NCBI GenBank assembly: GCA_037783415.1
Contig: JAZGTN010000008.1
Location: 372,001-436,000 of the forward strand
DNA: 64,000 bases
Source: Leptasterias polaris
Lineage: Eukaryota; Echinodermata; Asteroidea; Forcipulatida; Asteriidae
Direction of reading: 5' to 3'
A model generated the notes under the pieces. That model ran no database searches. It was not told where the DNA came from and worked only from the letters and a program-made list of their open reading frames with translations. Both the position numbers and the translations under genes were made by a program. Every line of letters starts with the position of its first letter. The first letter of the stretch is position 1. Below are positions 10,861-22,885 of this stretch, piece by piece.

Positions 10861-12477
10861 ACAGGAGAAAAGACAATGAAATAAGATAAACCAAAATAGA
10901 ACACAAGATAGAAATACTGCTTCTTAAAAAAGGCTAATTTTGTTTAATTCTAACATTTTGCACAACCTGTTATGAGCCGTTTCATTTATTTGTTTTAAAT
11001 GTTGCTAAACCATTGTTTTATTCCTAATGACTGCTTAGACCAGACCTTTATCACAATTCAACCATCTTCTCAATGGTATACTTTTTTATTCAGCATATTA
11101 TTTTGTTAACTGTAAATTTACTTTTTTAAAGTGACCTGATTGCACATATAACCACTTTAACTGCTCAATATTAAGACAACAGCGCTTAGTGAAGACAGTG
11201 TTTGTGAAATTAAGTTTCAATAAATCATTGGCTTCTTTTGCTTAGACACCGACTGTGCGTTAAATTTTGCTTCTCGCCTCAGTTATGTAACATACCTTTG
11301 AAAATACAAGATGGCTGCTGTGTGATAAAGGTCTGAGCTGCAAACACAATTATAGAAAGCAGATTTTACCTACAGAAAAAAGACACAAAGACACATTTTG
11401 TCTTCTTTTATTGAAATACAAAGAAGGACAAAAGGACACAAGTTTCTTTTATTTTATTTCAATACAGAAAAAGACACTATGAAACAGTTGCAAAGGTATA
11501 CACTTGCACACATTATAATGAACATGAAATAACACAAGTACAAAGACCCATGAAGTTATTGAAACTATTTTGCTTGACCCACCATTAAAGTATGTGATGC
11601 TTAGATACAGCCCAATAACAACTTGGGTTGATTCTTTTTTTCCTTTCTTTTCAGAAAGACATCTAAATATAGCAAACCCTTGATGGTGTTCATTTTGTTC
11701 AAGATTCTGAATTCATCACATATACATAAGAGTCTGCTAATTTGAAGCATAATCTATTAATGGATGTGCCAGCGTCCAAAAATGTAAAACAAACCAGCTC
11801 AAACCAAACCAAAATTCTACATTAAGATCTCAAAATCATTTCACATTCTAAATTCCTATGTGAATGAGCTTTTTACACAATCAATTTGAAGCCAGGCAAA
11901 AGATTTGTCCCCCAGATTATAATAAGGACCATCGATATTAATTTTGCAAAGAATAGCAGAGTAAAAAATGACTTTACAGAAATAATGAGCACTTTAATTG
12001 TAGATTATTTGCTTCCAACTTTTGTAACCAGATTTGAGAGTTGAAATGAATGTCTTTGTTTGCCCCCGTAACCTCTTCTGACTATGGACCTTTACTGTGC
12101 AGCCATCTTCTTTGTCAAGTTTCCTGTGTACAATAGCAATAACTAATAATAAATCTCTTCATACCAAAATGGAATCAGACTATTTTTGCTGTCCCAGCCT
12201 CTGTTGTGTTACACTGAGTTTTTTTTTTTTTCTTGGACTTCATATTCCTTTAACATAAAGTGAAGAACATTAGTACAATGTATGTCTAATGTTTGAAATA
12301 TTTATATTGAAAACATTCTAGTTTGATCCTTAATGAGTTCAATGTTTCAGCTTCGGTGTTTTTCGCATTACCTGTATTAAGTTTATGTTGTTGTTTGTCA
12401 ATAAAGTTCTGTGATTCAAATATTCAATTTTTTGAAAAAATGTATTTGTTTAGTCTTAACCGTTCTTGTGATCGCCA
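10861..12477. other. No gene seen; AT-rich
   Basis: A purine-rich stretch at about 11,370-11,480 repeats AAAGACAC/AAGGACA words with ACACAAAG and TTTATTTCAATACA blocks. An AATAAAG signal at about 12,400 could be a polyadenylation site, but no exon can be attached to it. Confidence 0.4.
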
Positions 12478-12660
12478 TTTTCCGCTTACGGTGCAATAAT
12501 CAAATTTAGCTGTAAGCAAATAAATATCCAGTAACGAGGTGTACGCACGCACGCACACAAGCAAAAATTGTTTTCTAACCTGTGAAATAAGCTTGACGTA
12601 AGCGCAGAATTCCCTGCTTCTGTAAGCGCTGCTTGGTCAAACTGGAACTGAGGTTAATGA
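12478..12660. mobile_element. Fragment related to the GTAAGC-rich MITE
   Basis: It contains CGCTTACGGTG, TAACCTGTGAAATAAGCTTG, GTAAGCGCAGAATTCCC and CTGCTTCTGTAAGCGCTG. These words are shared with the elements at 17,509 and 52,837. The conserved GGGCCCAATTTC termini are absent, so this is a decayed or internal fragment. Confidence 0.4.
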
Positions 12661-13059
12661 TGAATGAGGAGTTTCTTGGGGTTCCTGTTTTGTTGCTCGC
12701 TGTTGAAGGATATATAGAAGAATCAGCAGAAAAACAAAGCCAAGATGTATGGATTAAGCAGCTTTGTGCTGGGCCCTAGTGCAACTATGCACTGAAATAG
12801 CACTGAAATAGATCATACAATAAAATTTCTTTCAGTACACAGAATACTGTGAGTAAGGTCAGTTGTTCTTAAACAATCTGTTTTTACCCCTTATAATTTA
12901 ATTGGTACACTCCCCACAGCTAATCAGTCTCCTCTGTATCAAAAACAGACTGAATGAAAAATCATGGTGTTGTTTTCCAATGGTATGCATTATTTATAAG
13001 GCACGGTATGGGATGATGTTGTAAAAATTCCTGGGAAACATTGTACGAGTCCAAATCAG

Positions 13060-13210
13060 GGGCGTTAATCTGTCTTGAAATCTGGGGGGGGGGGGGGCAT
13101 CAGGAGTCATGGCACTTTCGGCATGGGGTCCAGGTGCCCGTTTAAGGGGCCCTGGTGGGGTCCGGGAGCAAAGCCCTTGGTAGGAGTTCAGGGGGCGGAG
13201 CTGTTGATAT
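13060..13210 (+). mobile_element. Possible hAT-like terminus with a G14 run
   Basis: CAGGGGCGTTAATCTG at about 13,060 resembles the CAGGGGCGTCGAT terminus of the element at 34,599 and is followed by G14 (13,084-13,097) and GC-rich sequence. The matching right terminus was not found, so the boundaries are unknown. Confidence 0.3.
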
Positions 13211-13466
13211 AAGCATGTCTAATTGGCCTAGAAAAGCTCTCCTTGCTATAAATATTTACAAAACAGTGTTAACAAACTTGGACTTAATTCAGAGAGAGAA
13301 AGAACAAAAGACATCCAGTAATAAAGGCCCAACATACATTGCATATTAATCAAATATACTTTAATCACACAAACTTAAAATCGCCAACAATCTCCCTCCT
13401 TTCCTCGCACGTCAACCTCACCCCGCCCCCTGGGTTTACCAATGGACATCATTCATGCATGCTGTT

Positions 13467-13483
13467 GGGGGGGGGGGGGGGGG
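13467..13483. repeat. G17 homopolymer
   Basis: A run of 17 G, followed by CAGGGTGTGAC. It lies about 370 bp downstream of the G14 run. Confidence 0.9.
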
Positions 13484-13609
13484 CAGGGTGTGACTCAAAA
13501 CAATGTACAAAGTGGGGTCAAGGGGCTTGCGTTGAGCCCTGGAAGCTCTGGGGGTGGAAAATCAAGCCTCCGTATGGTTACAAACAGAGAAATAGACTCA
13601 CTTTTTAAG

Positions 13610-14845
13610 CACTTTTGATCCTTATTGATCTTTTGATTTTACTGGAGATATTTCTGTAACATCAACGGGATCAAATAAAATGTTACTCCCACAAATCAAC
13701 TAGACTGAGTATGCATATTGTAAGTAACCTTGAATAAGTGGGCTGCCAGTTCCTACCAATAATTCTTTGTGAAAACTCAAATTTATCTAGGTCATACAAA
13801 TTGCCTCTTCATGAACACTCAAAACGCAGAGTACTTGTTTTTGGCACTGTGACAATGCTATGCACTTCAATGTGAAAATGGCAAATCGAAATGTTTGAAA
13901 ACTCAAAAATTAAAATGTTGTGACATGGTCCCTAGCAAGTTCGGGTGGCTGACTGGAGTCGCCTAGACTTAACCATAGTCGATCTAGTTGTCACTCGAAC
14001 CCTGCATGGTTAAACCAGCTAGTCAAACTGGACCAACTAGTTCCGGCGCACTGTTTCTCTAGTCAACTAATGAAGTTATGTCATTTTGTCAAGATGTCGT
14101 TTTGGAACAATACAATTTGTCTCTCTTCGATATGTTGTCGCCATGTTGGTCGCTATATTTGTCAAATCAATTGACTAAATGCGTTCGAGTGAAACACAGA
14201 CCTCGCATGCGTGATTTAAACGGCCAATTGACTAAAGGTTACAGTTACGAAACTATAACATTTTATGAATTGAAACTTTGAAAGTTGGCATCGTCACTGT
14301 TGTAGTATACATTATGGTGCATTGTACATAATATTGGTGGCACTACACAGAGAAAGTGACACACTTTATATTAAATTTCCGACCTTTGAACCTTTAGAAG
14401 TAGATTACCCATTTTTCCCCCATGTTGAACACATGCTATTTTTGGAACATCGAGGTCTTTAGATCACGGTCTTTCGACGGTTGTTTGGTGCAACGCGCTA
14501 GCATGTATAAAACCAAAGATCGAGCAGCTCACCAAGTAAATGGCCTAGCAGTTTTGGGAGATAAAGTGACTTACGGGTTAATTAGCTAAAGACAGCGCCG
14601 CTGCGCATCACCAGAAGTAAATGAACAGTAAGCCCTTTTAATTCCTCTTGCTTCCTACTTGAGGAGCTATAAGACTAAGAGTTTAGAACTAGTAGTCTGG
14701 AGATGGCACACTAAGAACCCCCTATGTGAGATACACAAATTAAAAGATTCCAGTAAATAACCCTATCTGGGGGTTAATGTGATTGCCATGTCTTATTTGT
14801 CCAGGGTAGCCTACTCATAGTAACACACTGCTCACTATAAGGTCT
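13610..14845. other. No gene supported; CTAG-rich patch at 13.9-14.2 kb
   Basis: Between about 13,930 and 14,190 the words CTAGT, CTAGAC, GACTA and CAATTGACTAAA recur on both strands, but no clean inverted pair can be drawn. The remainder is AT-rich without recognisable features. Confidence 0.4.
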
Positions 14846-14849
14846 TGAT

Positions 14850-16140
14850 TAAGATGAATAGCAGGAAGAATAAGGCTTTTGAGAGAATTAAAAAGAAGAT
14901 AAATGTCCTCAATAAGATGTGTTGGAAGGAGACCAGGGTCTTGAAGAAACTAAAGAGCAGGAAGAATAAGCTTTTGAGAGAATTAAAGAGGAAGATGAAG
15001 AACTTGAATCATGTGAGAAGATGAGGAAGATAAAAGTGTCCTGAATAAGATGCAGTGGAGGGATACATTGGTCTTGAAGAAACTGAAGATAATATGTCTT
15101 TAAAAAGATAAATTTGGGAGACAACCACTTAAGTATTGAGATACACAGATGGAAGATAAAACTTCATGAATAAGATGATGAGGAGGAAGACACTGGGTAC
15201 ACAGTTTCTTCCCACAGTGCCCAAGCCTTGAATACACAGAGTTGAAAAACAAGAAATAATTAAGACCTTAATCTTAAGAAGATAATGCAGGACTAGTAAA
15301 ATATTAAATATTTAAAACTTGACAGGAACAAATGCTAGAGATGAAAACTTAATTTCTAAAGAGCTTGACTCTTGAAGAAGAAACAATTCATCCCTCAATT
15401 TTATGAAAATTGATATGGAATATAAAAATGGAATTGGAAGATTATGCAGGACTAGTGCCTAGTGATCAGTAGGCAGTTAAATAATACAGATTTAAAACTT
15501 GACAGGAATATTCCAGAGATAAAAACTTAAAAAGAGCTTGACTCACCGTTCAGCCCTCATTTCATTTTGAAAATGAAACTGAAGATATTGCAGGACTGTG
15601 TGCATTCTGTCTTATGATTAGAAGACAGGATAAATTGAAAGATTTACAACATGATAGAAACAACTCCAGAGATTTCTACTGAGATAGAACCTCATAATGA
15701 CCAAAAAAGAGTATCAAACGGTTCACAGTTCACTTGGGTAATAATAATAATAATAATAATGGCTTCTTATATAGCGCTCATATCCGTCACTCAGTGACGC
15801 TCAAGGCGCTTCAACAGTCAATATTTTCCTGCAAGGTATACATGTGGAGCTACTTTTTGAATTTTGAGGCCTATTTCTTTACATAGCACCATGTAATGGG
15901 TAGAAGTTTCATTATGGCTCAGTTATGAACTAATGAGGACCAAGCAATTAAGACCATGATGAGTGGGCAGGAAAATATTAAAGATTTACAAACAGGATAA
16001 GGAAATATTACTCCAGAGATTTCTACTACAGGAGAACCTCAGCATGACCACGAAAGGATTGAGTACCAAACAGTTCAGCTGGCTAAGGTCAAAGTTACAT
16101 TTGGGTTCAATTCTAAGCCAATCAGGACCAACCACTTAAG
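14850..16140. repeat. Diverged internal repeats, purine-rich
   Basis: AGCAGGAAGAATAAG(G)CTTTTGAGAG occurs near 14,860 and 14,956. Further on, GCAGGACTAGT, AAAACTTGACAGGAA, CCAGAGATTTCTACT, GAGAACCTCA and AGTACCAAACAGTTCA-type blocks recur in the same order at least twice between about 15,280 and 16,090. Spacing is irregular, so these are old, diverged duplications. A 57-codon frame begins at about 14,851, but I would not call it a gene. Confidence 0.55.
15739..15816 (-). mobile_element. SINE 3'-end fragment
   Basis: On the minus strand this reads GAAGCGCCTTGAGCGTCACTGAGTGACGGA..., then GAGCGCTATATAAGAAGCC, then (ATT)n. It matches the last ~75 bp of the SINE at 20,525-20,892. It is a 5'-truncated insertion within the purine-rich repeat region. 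Confidence 0.8.
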
Positions 16141-17384
16141 ACTTAGAGCACACTGTAGCATGTATACACATGAACACAGATACATGCACAGGTATTGTTG
16201 GTGATGATTTATAGTATACAGAGAAAAAGAGAGCTTGATTCTGTCCTGATGAGATTGAAAGAGAAAATGATTGCAGGTATGGGATATGAAACAGTGTTTG
16301 TGCATTACACCAACAATCAGATTGAGGTTTACCATGATAGTAAATCAATAAACATGTATTACAGATTTAGAGACAATTATGCAATACAGGCCCCCTAAGA
16401 ATCCCAGTGGGGAACATTTCTATGTAGTCAAGAAAGGAATAAATGTCAAACAAATGTTCGCAGTTTGCTTTCCAGAATCAAATCAGATTTTGAGCCAGCC
16501 CTGACAATTGGAAGCAGCTTACACGAAAAATAAAGAAACAAGCAATCAACTTTCTCTGTAATGTTAGGTAACTTAGGCTGTTGGTTTTTCAAAGACCCAG
16601 AATAAAGATGGGTAGGAGATTTGTCTTGCTTATCTACTTCATGAAGGCCTATAATGTAAAACTTCACAAATGAAACATTGAGGGACAAATGGTAAATGTA
16701 AGTGCATGATCTTTCTGATTAATAAACATTGTGCAGTGCAATATTATTCAGTCTACCTGAGTCAGTCTTGGAATACTTACTACCCTAACTCTTCAGAGGG
16801 AAAATACAACTGTGTGATGTGATCTGCAAAAAACCACATAGTGGAACTGTCAATTTGTGAAAATAACCATTACAAATGCATGAAATGTTTAGCTTGGTGC
16901 AGTTTTCCAAAGTTTGTCAGAGAAGTCCTCTATCTATACAGACACTCTCGTGAATAAAGCAGTTTGGTTAATAGTTGCGCATCCAATAGTTTGGTGTATA
17001 AACACAAAATGAACAACTTCAGCATGAGGGGGTTTCCCCAGATTACATAATAACTACTGATTAGGTTAATAAATGGTCATGAAGAACCATTGCTCATTTA
17101 TGATACACTGACTGAAATAGTTCAAGCACTCAAACATTCAACATTATGTTTATGTCTGGATGCCAGGGATAAATCAAATACGTCCGAAATATTTGTTGTT
17201 TGTTTTTTCAAAAAAGCAATACCAAGGGTTTTCTAACTAATTTGTGAGTTGTATTTTCCCACCATAGAGTAAGAACTATTACATACACACTAAGTAGATG
17301 TTTGTCATTTCATTGGATGATTGAAGGTAATGTGACATTCATGAATCAAACCCTACATGGCCTTTGTCACACACTACACATTTT
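16141..17384. other. No gene supported
   Basis: A 67-codon frame (16,195-16,398, plus) and an opposing 80-codon frame (16,446-16,688, minus) lack recognisable domains and splice context. I see nothing else. Confidence 0.4.
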
Positions 17385-18560
17385 CATCCAATCCATTTTC
17401 AATAATTGCACTCTGGACCACACCATGCATTATACACAGTGACACAAAACACCCTTAAGCTATATTTTTATACAGTTAATTTATTCTTATAGTTTTATCC
17501 TCCAATCAGAGCCCAATTTCCACGAGCTGCTTAACGGCCGATTCTGTGCTTACGTACGAGTTTCTATTTCATAGCGCTGCTAACACGCTGCACACGAAAA
17601 AGCATGCTAACCTTTCGGTGCTTACTGCATTAAAATGAATGATGTAACAATGCAAATCCATGGTGAACGCGCAAGGTAGCAGCCTTATTTTCTTGCTAAC
17701 CTGTGAAATACACTTGTGCTTAAGCAAATTTTTCTGCTTAGTTAGCACACAAATTTGCTTACCGTTAAAAGCTCCATGAAATTGGGCCCATCAGATACCA
17801 TCTACTTGGATGTTTCTATTAAACAATGCTTAGCAATAATTGTGTACAGTATAGAGAGACTATTTTAGTTTGTTAAAAGATGGAAGTTCCATTCAACTTA
17901 GCTTTGCCTAGTTGAATGTCAAGTTCCATATTTCAACTCATGACAATATTTGCACTCATCTCATAAACATTGTTTACTTGTACACTATACTTTCCAAACA
18001 TTTTTTAAGTTTGCTTGTAGATGGCAGGTCATCAATCTCTAATAGGACATACCTGTATCAAAATGAATAGAGGGACTGCCATCAAAAAGCACTAACTACA
18101 CGTGTCCAAATTAATGACTTCAGCTGTCAACTCCATTTCACTAATTGCACACTAGACCACACCATGCATTATACACAGCAATACAAGATGCCCTGAAATA
18201 GAGAACAGAATACGATCTTGTACAGTTTGTTTGTAGTTTTATCCTGAATGTTCATAAAAACATTACCTTGCATTATTTGTGTACATCAAAGAGACTATTT
18301 TCATGAGTTGAAAGATGCAATGTTCAATTCAACTTAGCTTTGCCTATAGTTGAATGACAAGTTCTATATTTCAACTCATGACAAATAAAAACTGCACTCA
18401 TCTCATAAACATTGTTTACTTGTACACTATACTTTCCAAACATTTTTTAAGTTTGCTTGTAGATGGCAGGTCATCAATCTCTAATAGGACATAACTGTAT
18501 CAAAATGGATAGAGGGACTGCCATCAAAAAGCACTAACTGGGTCATGTCTAAATTAGCAG
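17385..18560 (+). repeat. Tandem duplication of about 435-445 bp, first copy enlarged by a MITE
   Basis: The first copy starts near 17,390 with CCATTTTCAATAATTGCACT and carries GACCACACCATGCATTATAC. The second starts near 18,130 with the same words. Both continue through CATAAACATTGTTTACTTGT, CAAACATTTTTTAAGTTTGC and AGGGACTGCCATCAAAAAGC. The offset is about 735 bp before the MITE at 17,509-17,789 and about 435 bp after it. The distal halves look more than 90% alike by eye. Confidence 0.8.
17509..17789. mobile_element. 281-bp MITE with GGGCCCAATTTC(A)TGGAGCT-type inverted termini
   Basis: The left end is GAGCCCAATTTCCACGAGCT and the right end is AGCTCCATGAAATTGGGCCC. The flanking direct repeat ATCA at 17,505-17,508 and 17,790-17,793 fits a short target duplication. 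The internal sequence is full of GCTTAC/GTAAGC words. It lies in only one copy of the surrounding tandem duplication. There is no coding capacity. Confidence 0.8.
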
Positions 18561-20518
18561 CTTCAGCAATGCTGCAATGCTGCAATGTCCTATTCTTCAG
18601 CATTATCAGCCAGAGCCATAATCATTTGGTTCAGATGTGCAGCAAATGTCTGCCACGCTTGCCATTTTGAGAGTAAATTGCACTGACAAATTATAGACCA
18701 TGTTACCTTTGTTTACAGAGTAGTGACCTTGTACATTATAATGCATTTCCTGACAGGCTATGTAAAATAGGAAAATTTACTTTTTTTTCATAATTTTCGC
18801 ATAAATCAAAATTTACAAAAGCAACAGCTGTACAGCTTTTAAGATGTCCCCCCTTTCTTCATATCAAAAGTTGAGAAAAATGAGACAGTGCAATCTCCAT
18901 AAAACTTTTAAGATTAATTGTATTATTTCATTGAGCTACAAACTGTGCCTGCAGGAAGTCCAGGCTCTGTGGCTCTTTTGTAAACATGTGATGTTACAGG
19001 TCACATGGTCTATACAGAAACGTTTTGTGATTAGAGTTAATATACTAAAGTCTTACATTTAACCTTCTGCTGTCAATGGAACTTGTGTGTTTCAGAGGAT
19101 TAAAGGCATGATTCTGAATTACTTTAAAAGGCACTAGCATAAGACAAAATATCTTATCAATTATAGCTACATGCATATACATGTATGCTTAAGTATTTTA
19201 CTTGTTTTGTTTAAGTGAATGTATATTTTTTACTAATTCAGATAAAAAGATACTTTTATGCACATTAAGGACCAACACATCAAATCATGGTTTGACCCTT
19301 CCTTTAATCAAACTTTAGTCAGAATCTCACATTCTGAAATAGTCCGGAGTACGAGCAAAGATACAACATTTATGCTCGGAGCGTTTTGATGAAAGATACA
19401 ACATTTTTGCACAGTTAAGATTTGACATTTTGCACTGACGCGACGACTTAATCCCATACTAAATAGTATTGTTTTTCCACAGTATTGAACAATCCACACA
19501 ACAAAAACATTTGCAGAAAACTTTCACTTCTGACTAAAATACCCAAATGCGATAGAAAATTACCGAGGCCTAGATTGATGCATTTGGCAATCATGAATAA
19601 AGTTGACCAGTCTGCTTATCCTAAACATTGAAGTTGACTCCAACTTTTAGAATAATTAACTTGATTGCAATGATCTGATGTGTATATTTGAACATGTCTG
19701 TGACCATTAGGTCAATAAAGAAGCACTGACAGGAGCATATTGTATCAAGATGGACACTTCTACCGATATGGTGTCCTTTACTTACAATGTCTTTAAGAAA
19801 CTGAAAACCCAAGTTTATAAAAGTGTAGGTTTCCTGCAGCATATATTCAGAATGTCACCACATAATCTTATTTGTGCTTTAATTGCACAGTTTAATGACA
19901 ACAAATTGTGAAGAATTAAGGATTGATTCCCAAGTGCAGACTTCATGCTTCAGTCCTGAATTAAGAGTGTTTTCTTGAGAGATTTCTAGAGGAATACAGC
20001 AAACTACTGATGTAACTCTCAATGTACATGTACAATGTAGCTAGTCAATCAGTACAAAGCTCATTGATACATAATCAATCAGAACATTTGTGAAAATGTA
20101 ATTTCAAGGTTCAATAATTCATCTTAAGTTACAGAGTAAATGGAAAAACTTTTGTCAGTCTCTCCAAGAACTGACAAACGAAGTATAAATAGCCAAAATT
20201 CTGTTTGGAGAAAATAATTGTTTACACAAACTGTTGTTTCAGAAACTGCTCAAGAATATACATTTTTAATGCCATTATTAAAGTAGAGAGTAGACTTCTT
20301 CATTGACACAAGCTAAAAATGTGTGTTCAATCATGTCATTGTTTTGATGAGTTATAAGTTCCCAAACACGAGCTTTACTTCTTGAAAACTAAAAAATGAG
20401 ACATGCTTGCTGAGCGCTGTGTACAATTTCTACAAACCATTGCATATTGAGATATGTTGCTTCAAGAAAACGCTGAACTTTTATAAGTCAATGTCACTTT
20501 GTGAAAAAGTACAAGTTG
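18561..20518. other. No gene seen; AT-rich
   Basis: Several 60-73-codon frames occur on both strands without recognisable motifs. No repeat pair or RNA gene is visible. Confidence 0.4.
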
Positions 20519-20524
20519 TACAAT

Positions 20525-20892
20525 AGCGTGTCGTGGCCGAGCGGATAAGAGCACCGGATCCAAGCTCTGGTGTTTCTGATCAGCAGAGTGTGGGTTCGAG
20601 TCCCGGTCGTGACACTTGTGTCCTTGAGCAAGACACTTAGGCCTACCTATAATTGCTTCTCATCACCCAGGAGTAAATGGGTACCCGTGAGGGCAGAGAT
20701 GGTTCTTGTGATTGATTTAGCTTGATGCGCTACATATTTGGCAGCACAGGCTGTATACTCCCCAGGGAGCTGAGATGGTTAAAGGAATGACACAAAAATG
20801 GCCCAGTGACCAGGGGTAATAATGTTGAAGCGCCATGAGCGTCACTGAGTGACGGACCTGAGCGCTATATAAGAAGCCACTATTATTATTAT
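20525..20892 (+). mobile_element. Complete tRNA-Leu-derived SINE with (ATT)n tail
   Basis: The 368-bp element is flanked by the direct repeat TACAAT (20,519-20,524 and 20,893-20,898). In order it has a tRNA-Leu-like head (20,529-20,614), the core TGTCCTTGAGCAAGACACTT, CACCCAGGAGTAAATGGGTA, a middle part with CTACATATTTGGCAG, and a 3' end with the palindrome CGTCACTGAGTGACG, GCGCTATATAAGAAGCC and an ATT repeat. The core word recalls the central domain of V-type SINEs of marine animals. That family link is from memory. A second copy is at 53,552 and a 3' fragment at 15,739. Confidence 0.88.
20529..20614 (+). tRNA. SINE head: tRNA-Leu(CAA)-like, class II
   Basis: The 86-nt sequence has acceptor TGTCGTG paired with CGTGACA (two G-T pairs), A box TGGCCGAGCGG, anticodon stem CCGGA/TCTGG with loop TCCAAGC (triplet CAA), a long variable arm and B box GGGTTCGAGTCCC. 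The long variable arm and CAA triplet point to tRNA-Leu ancestry. It is a SINE promoter, not a free-standing tRNA gene. Confidence 0.7.
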
Positions 20893-20898
20893 TACAAT

Positions 20899-21505
20899 GC
20901 ATGTTTTGCACTTAACCAGCACTGTGTATTAAAGTAAATAAAGTGGCTGGCACTTTGTGGAAATCAAAATGGCAAAGTTAATGAGAAGTTTATTAAGCTT
21001 GATCAATACTTTGTACCAAAAACAGTTTGCAAAATGTCTTTTTACCATTACGCTGGTTCATGGTGCGACTGATGCTGTACAAACACAACTTTCTAATTTA
21101 ATGACAAAAGTACATTTAACTTAATTACAGCGTTTTGTGCTTTTGCTTGACTATCCAGTCAGGTTTCAGACTCATTATTCTAATGATCATCACCAAAAGA
21201 ATCCAAGCCCAATTTGACTTATCCTTGTCCAATATCCATCACAAAAACTTAAAGTCATCACTGACTTGTACTCGACATTGCCAAAATAATTTGGGGATAT
21301 TTCAATAATCAAGTTGCAAAAACACTTTGAAATGGTGGGACTATTTCAAGTAGAAACGGAAAGGTTTCTCACTATTTTGTCAAAATGTGTTTACATTTTT
21401 GTAGATAAAATTTCAGGTTAAAGTATTTAGATCCCAGCTGGCTCATTTCAGAAGCATACATCATATCCTAAAGAAAACGTAACCTTTCTTTATACATGAA
21501 ACAGA
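20899..21505. other. No gene seen
   Basis: AT-rich sequence between the SINE and the minisatellite, with no feature I can support. Confidence 0.45.
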
Positions 21506-21507
21506 GA

Positions 21508-21788
21508 CAGAGAGTATAGAAACAAAGGAACTGTTGGAGGTTGAATGAAGAGTAGTGCTACAACATCCTAACAGATTAATGAGACAGAGAGTATAGATAC
21601 AAAGGAACTGTTGGAGGTTGAATAAAGAGTAGTGCCTCAACATCTAACAGATTAATGAGACAGGGAGTATAGAAACAAAGGAACAGTTTGAGGTTGAATA
21701 AAGAGTAGTGCCTCAACATCCTAACAGATTAATGAGACAGAGAGTATAGAAACAAAGGAACTGTTGCATGGAGTTTGAATAAAGAGTA
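21508..21788 (+). repeat. 77-bp minisatellite, segment A
   Basis: About 3.7 units of a 77-bp repeat. Each contains CCTAACAGATTAATGAGACA, GAGTATAGAAACAAAGGAAC and GTTGGAGGTTGAATGAAGAG. The array stops at ...AAAGAGTA, where a DNA transposon is inserted, and resumes after it with GTGCCTCAAC. Segments A, B and C were one array. Confidence 0.95.
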
Positions 21789-21864
21789 CACTCTTAAAAC
21801 TCCCGGGTCAAAATTGTGACCATTCCTCCGGGTCAAAAAGTTTTGACCCTTTTCCGGGTCAAAA

Positions 21865-22065
21865 TTTTGGTTCCTGACGTCATGCAATATTCTGATTGGA
21901 TGAAAAAAGACACGTCACGCAGCCAACACATCGCGATCTCTGAATTCGAACTGCGCCATTTTGCTTTCGACGTCGGCAACAGTCTTAACAACATGGAAGT
22001 GTGTTTGTTATAAAGATTTATTGGAGAAATGGGGGCCTATCTAATGGTTGCATTTGAAGGTAAGT
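21865..22065 (+). promoter_or_regulatory. Promoter-like CpG patch with CRE-type sites and a possible first exon
   Basis: TGACGTCA at about 21,875 is a perfect CRE/ATF palindrome. ACACGTCACG follows, and then several CpGs (TCGCGATC, TTCGACGTCGGC) in otherwise AT-rich sequence. An ATG at about 22,029 heads a short frame ending at GAAG/GTAAGT near 22,060, a plausible 5' splice site. Position near the left end of the transposon suits a promoter for its internal gene. This is inferred from motifs only. Confidence 0.4.
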
Positions 22066-22885
22066 TAAAGCTACAAATACAGTTTCATTGTGTTTATGTT
22101 TCATAAAATGTGCTTGTGTGTGTGTGTGTGGTTGCCATTTGGTGAGACTTCGGGTCTGGAACTTGAAAATATCGACTGTCATGACTCGACTGTGTGTGTG
22201 TGTCCGTCGTGTGTGTGGTGTATGGTGTGTGACAGCGTTGGCTTGGTGGCCATTATTTGGTGTATCTGTATCTGTATCTTTAATGTACAAACACCCATAT
22301 GGGTTGTCGCGCTGTACATGGTCGGGGATGGGTGTGCGGCAGTTAATTTTTATGTGTATGTGGCATGTGTTGCACAAATTTCACTGCTATCGATCCGACC
22401 AGGTAAAAAGTATTACTTTGCGTTGGTCGTGTGTTTTGTGGGAAATCCTCACACAATAATGTTCTGAGTATAATGATCATTGCAAAGAAAAAGTCTGAAT
22501 TACAACTACTATAGTAGTACTACTAGCCTACAGTGGTCCTCCCTAGTGATCAACTCAAATGTAAATTGGCAATAAGGGTCACTGGAGGTGAGGGCATGCA
22601 TTGGAATGTGTGTGCTAAGAAATGGGATTAAACCATGGTTCGTGCATGTCGTGAGGATATGGAACAGCTGTTGGCCAGTAATAAACAATCCAGACTATAC
22701 CTTCTCACTCAGTGTCTTGAATTTGAATGCAGAGGTCATTCCTTCTGTCCAAAATGCCTAGTGGTTATTGTTATCGTGTTTTAACAAGAACTTTGCTCAT
22801 TACATACAGTGATCTGACAGTGTTGTGTTGAGCAATCATTTACCAAATGTTTACAAGTATTTATTTATTTGTGTTGTTGTTACAG

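Noticed and set aside
16195..16398. 67-codon frame as a small host gene
   Set aside because: No recognisable motif or splice context, it is just downstream of diverged repeats, and opposing frames of similar length overlap it.
22018..22467. Overlapping frames of 119-125 codons on both strands
   Set aside because: They arise from GT/TGTG-rich low-complexity sequence, are Cys/Val-rich, and have no domain or splice support.
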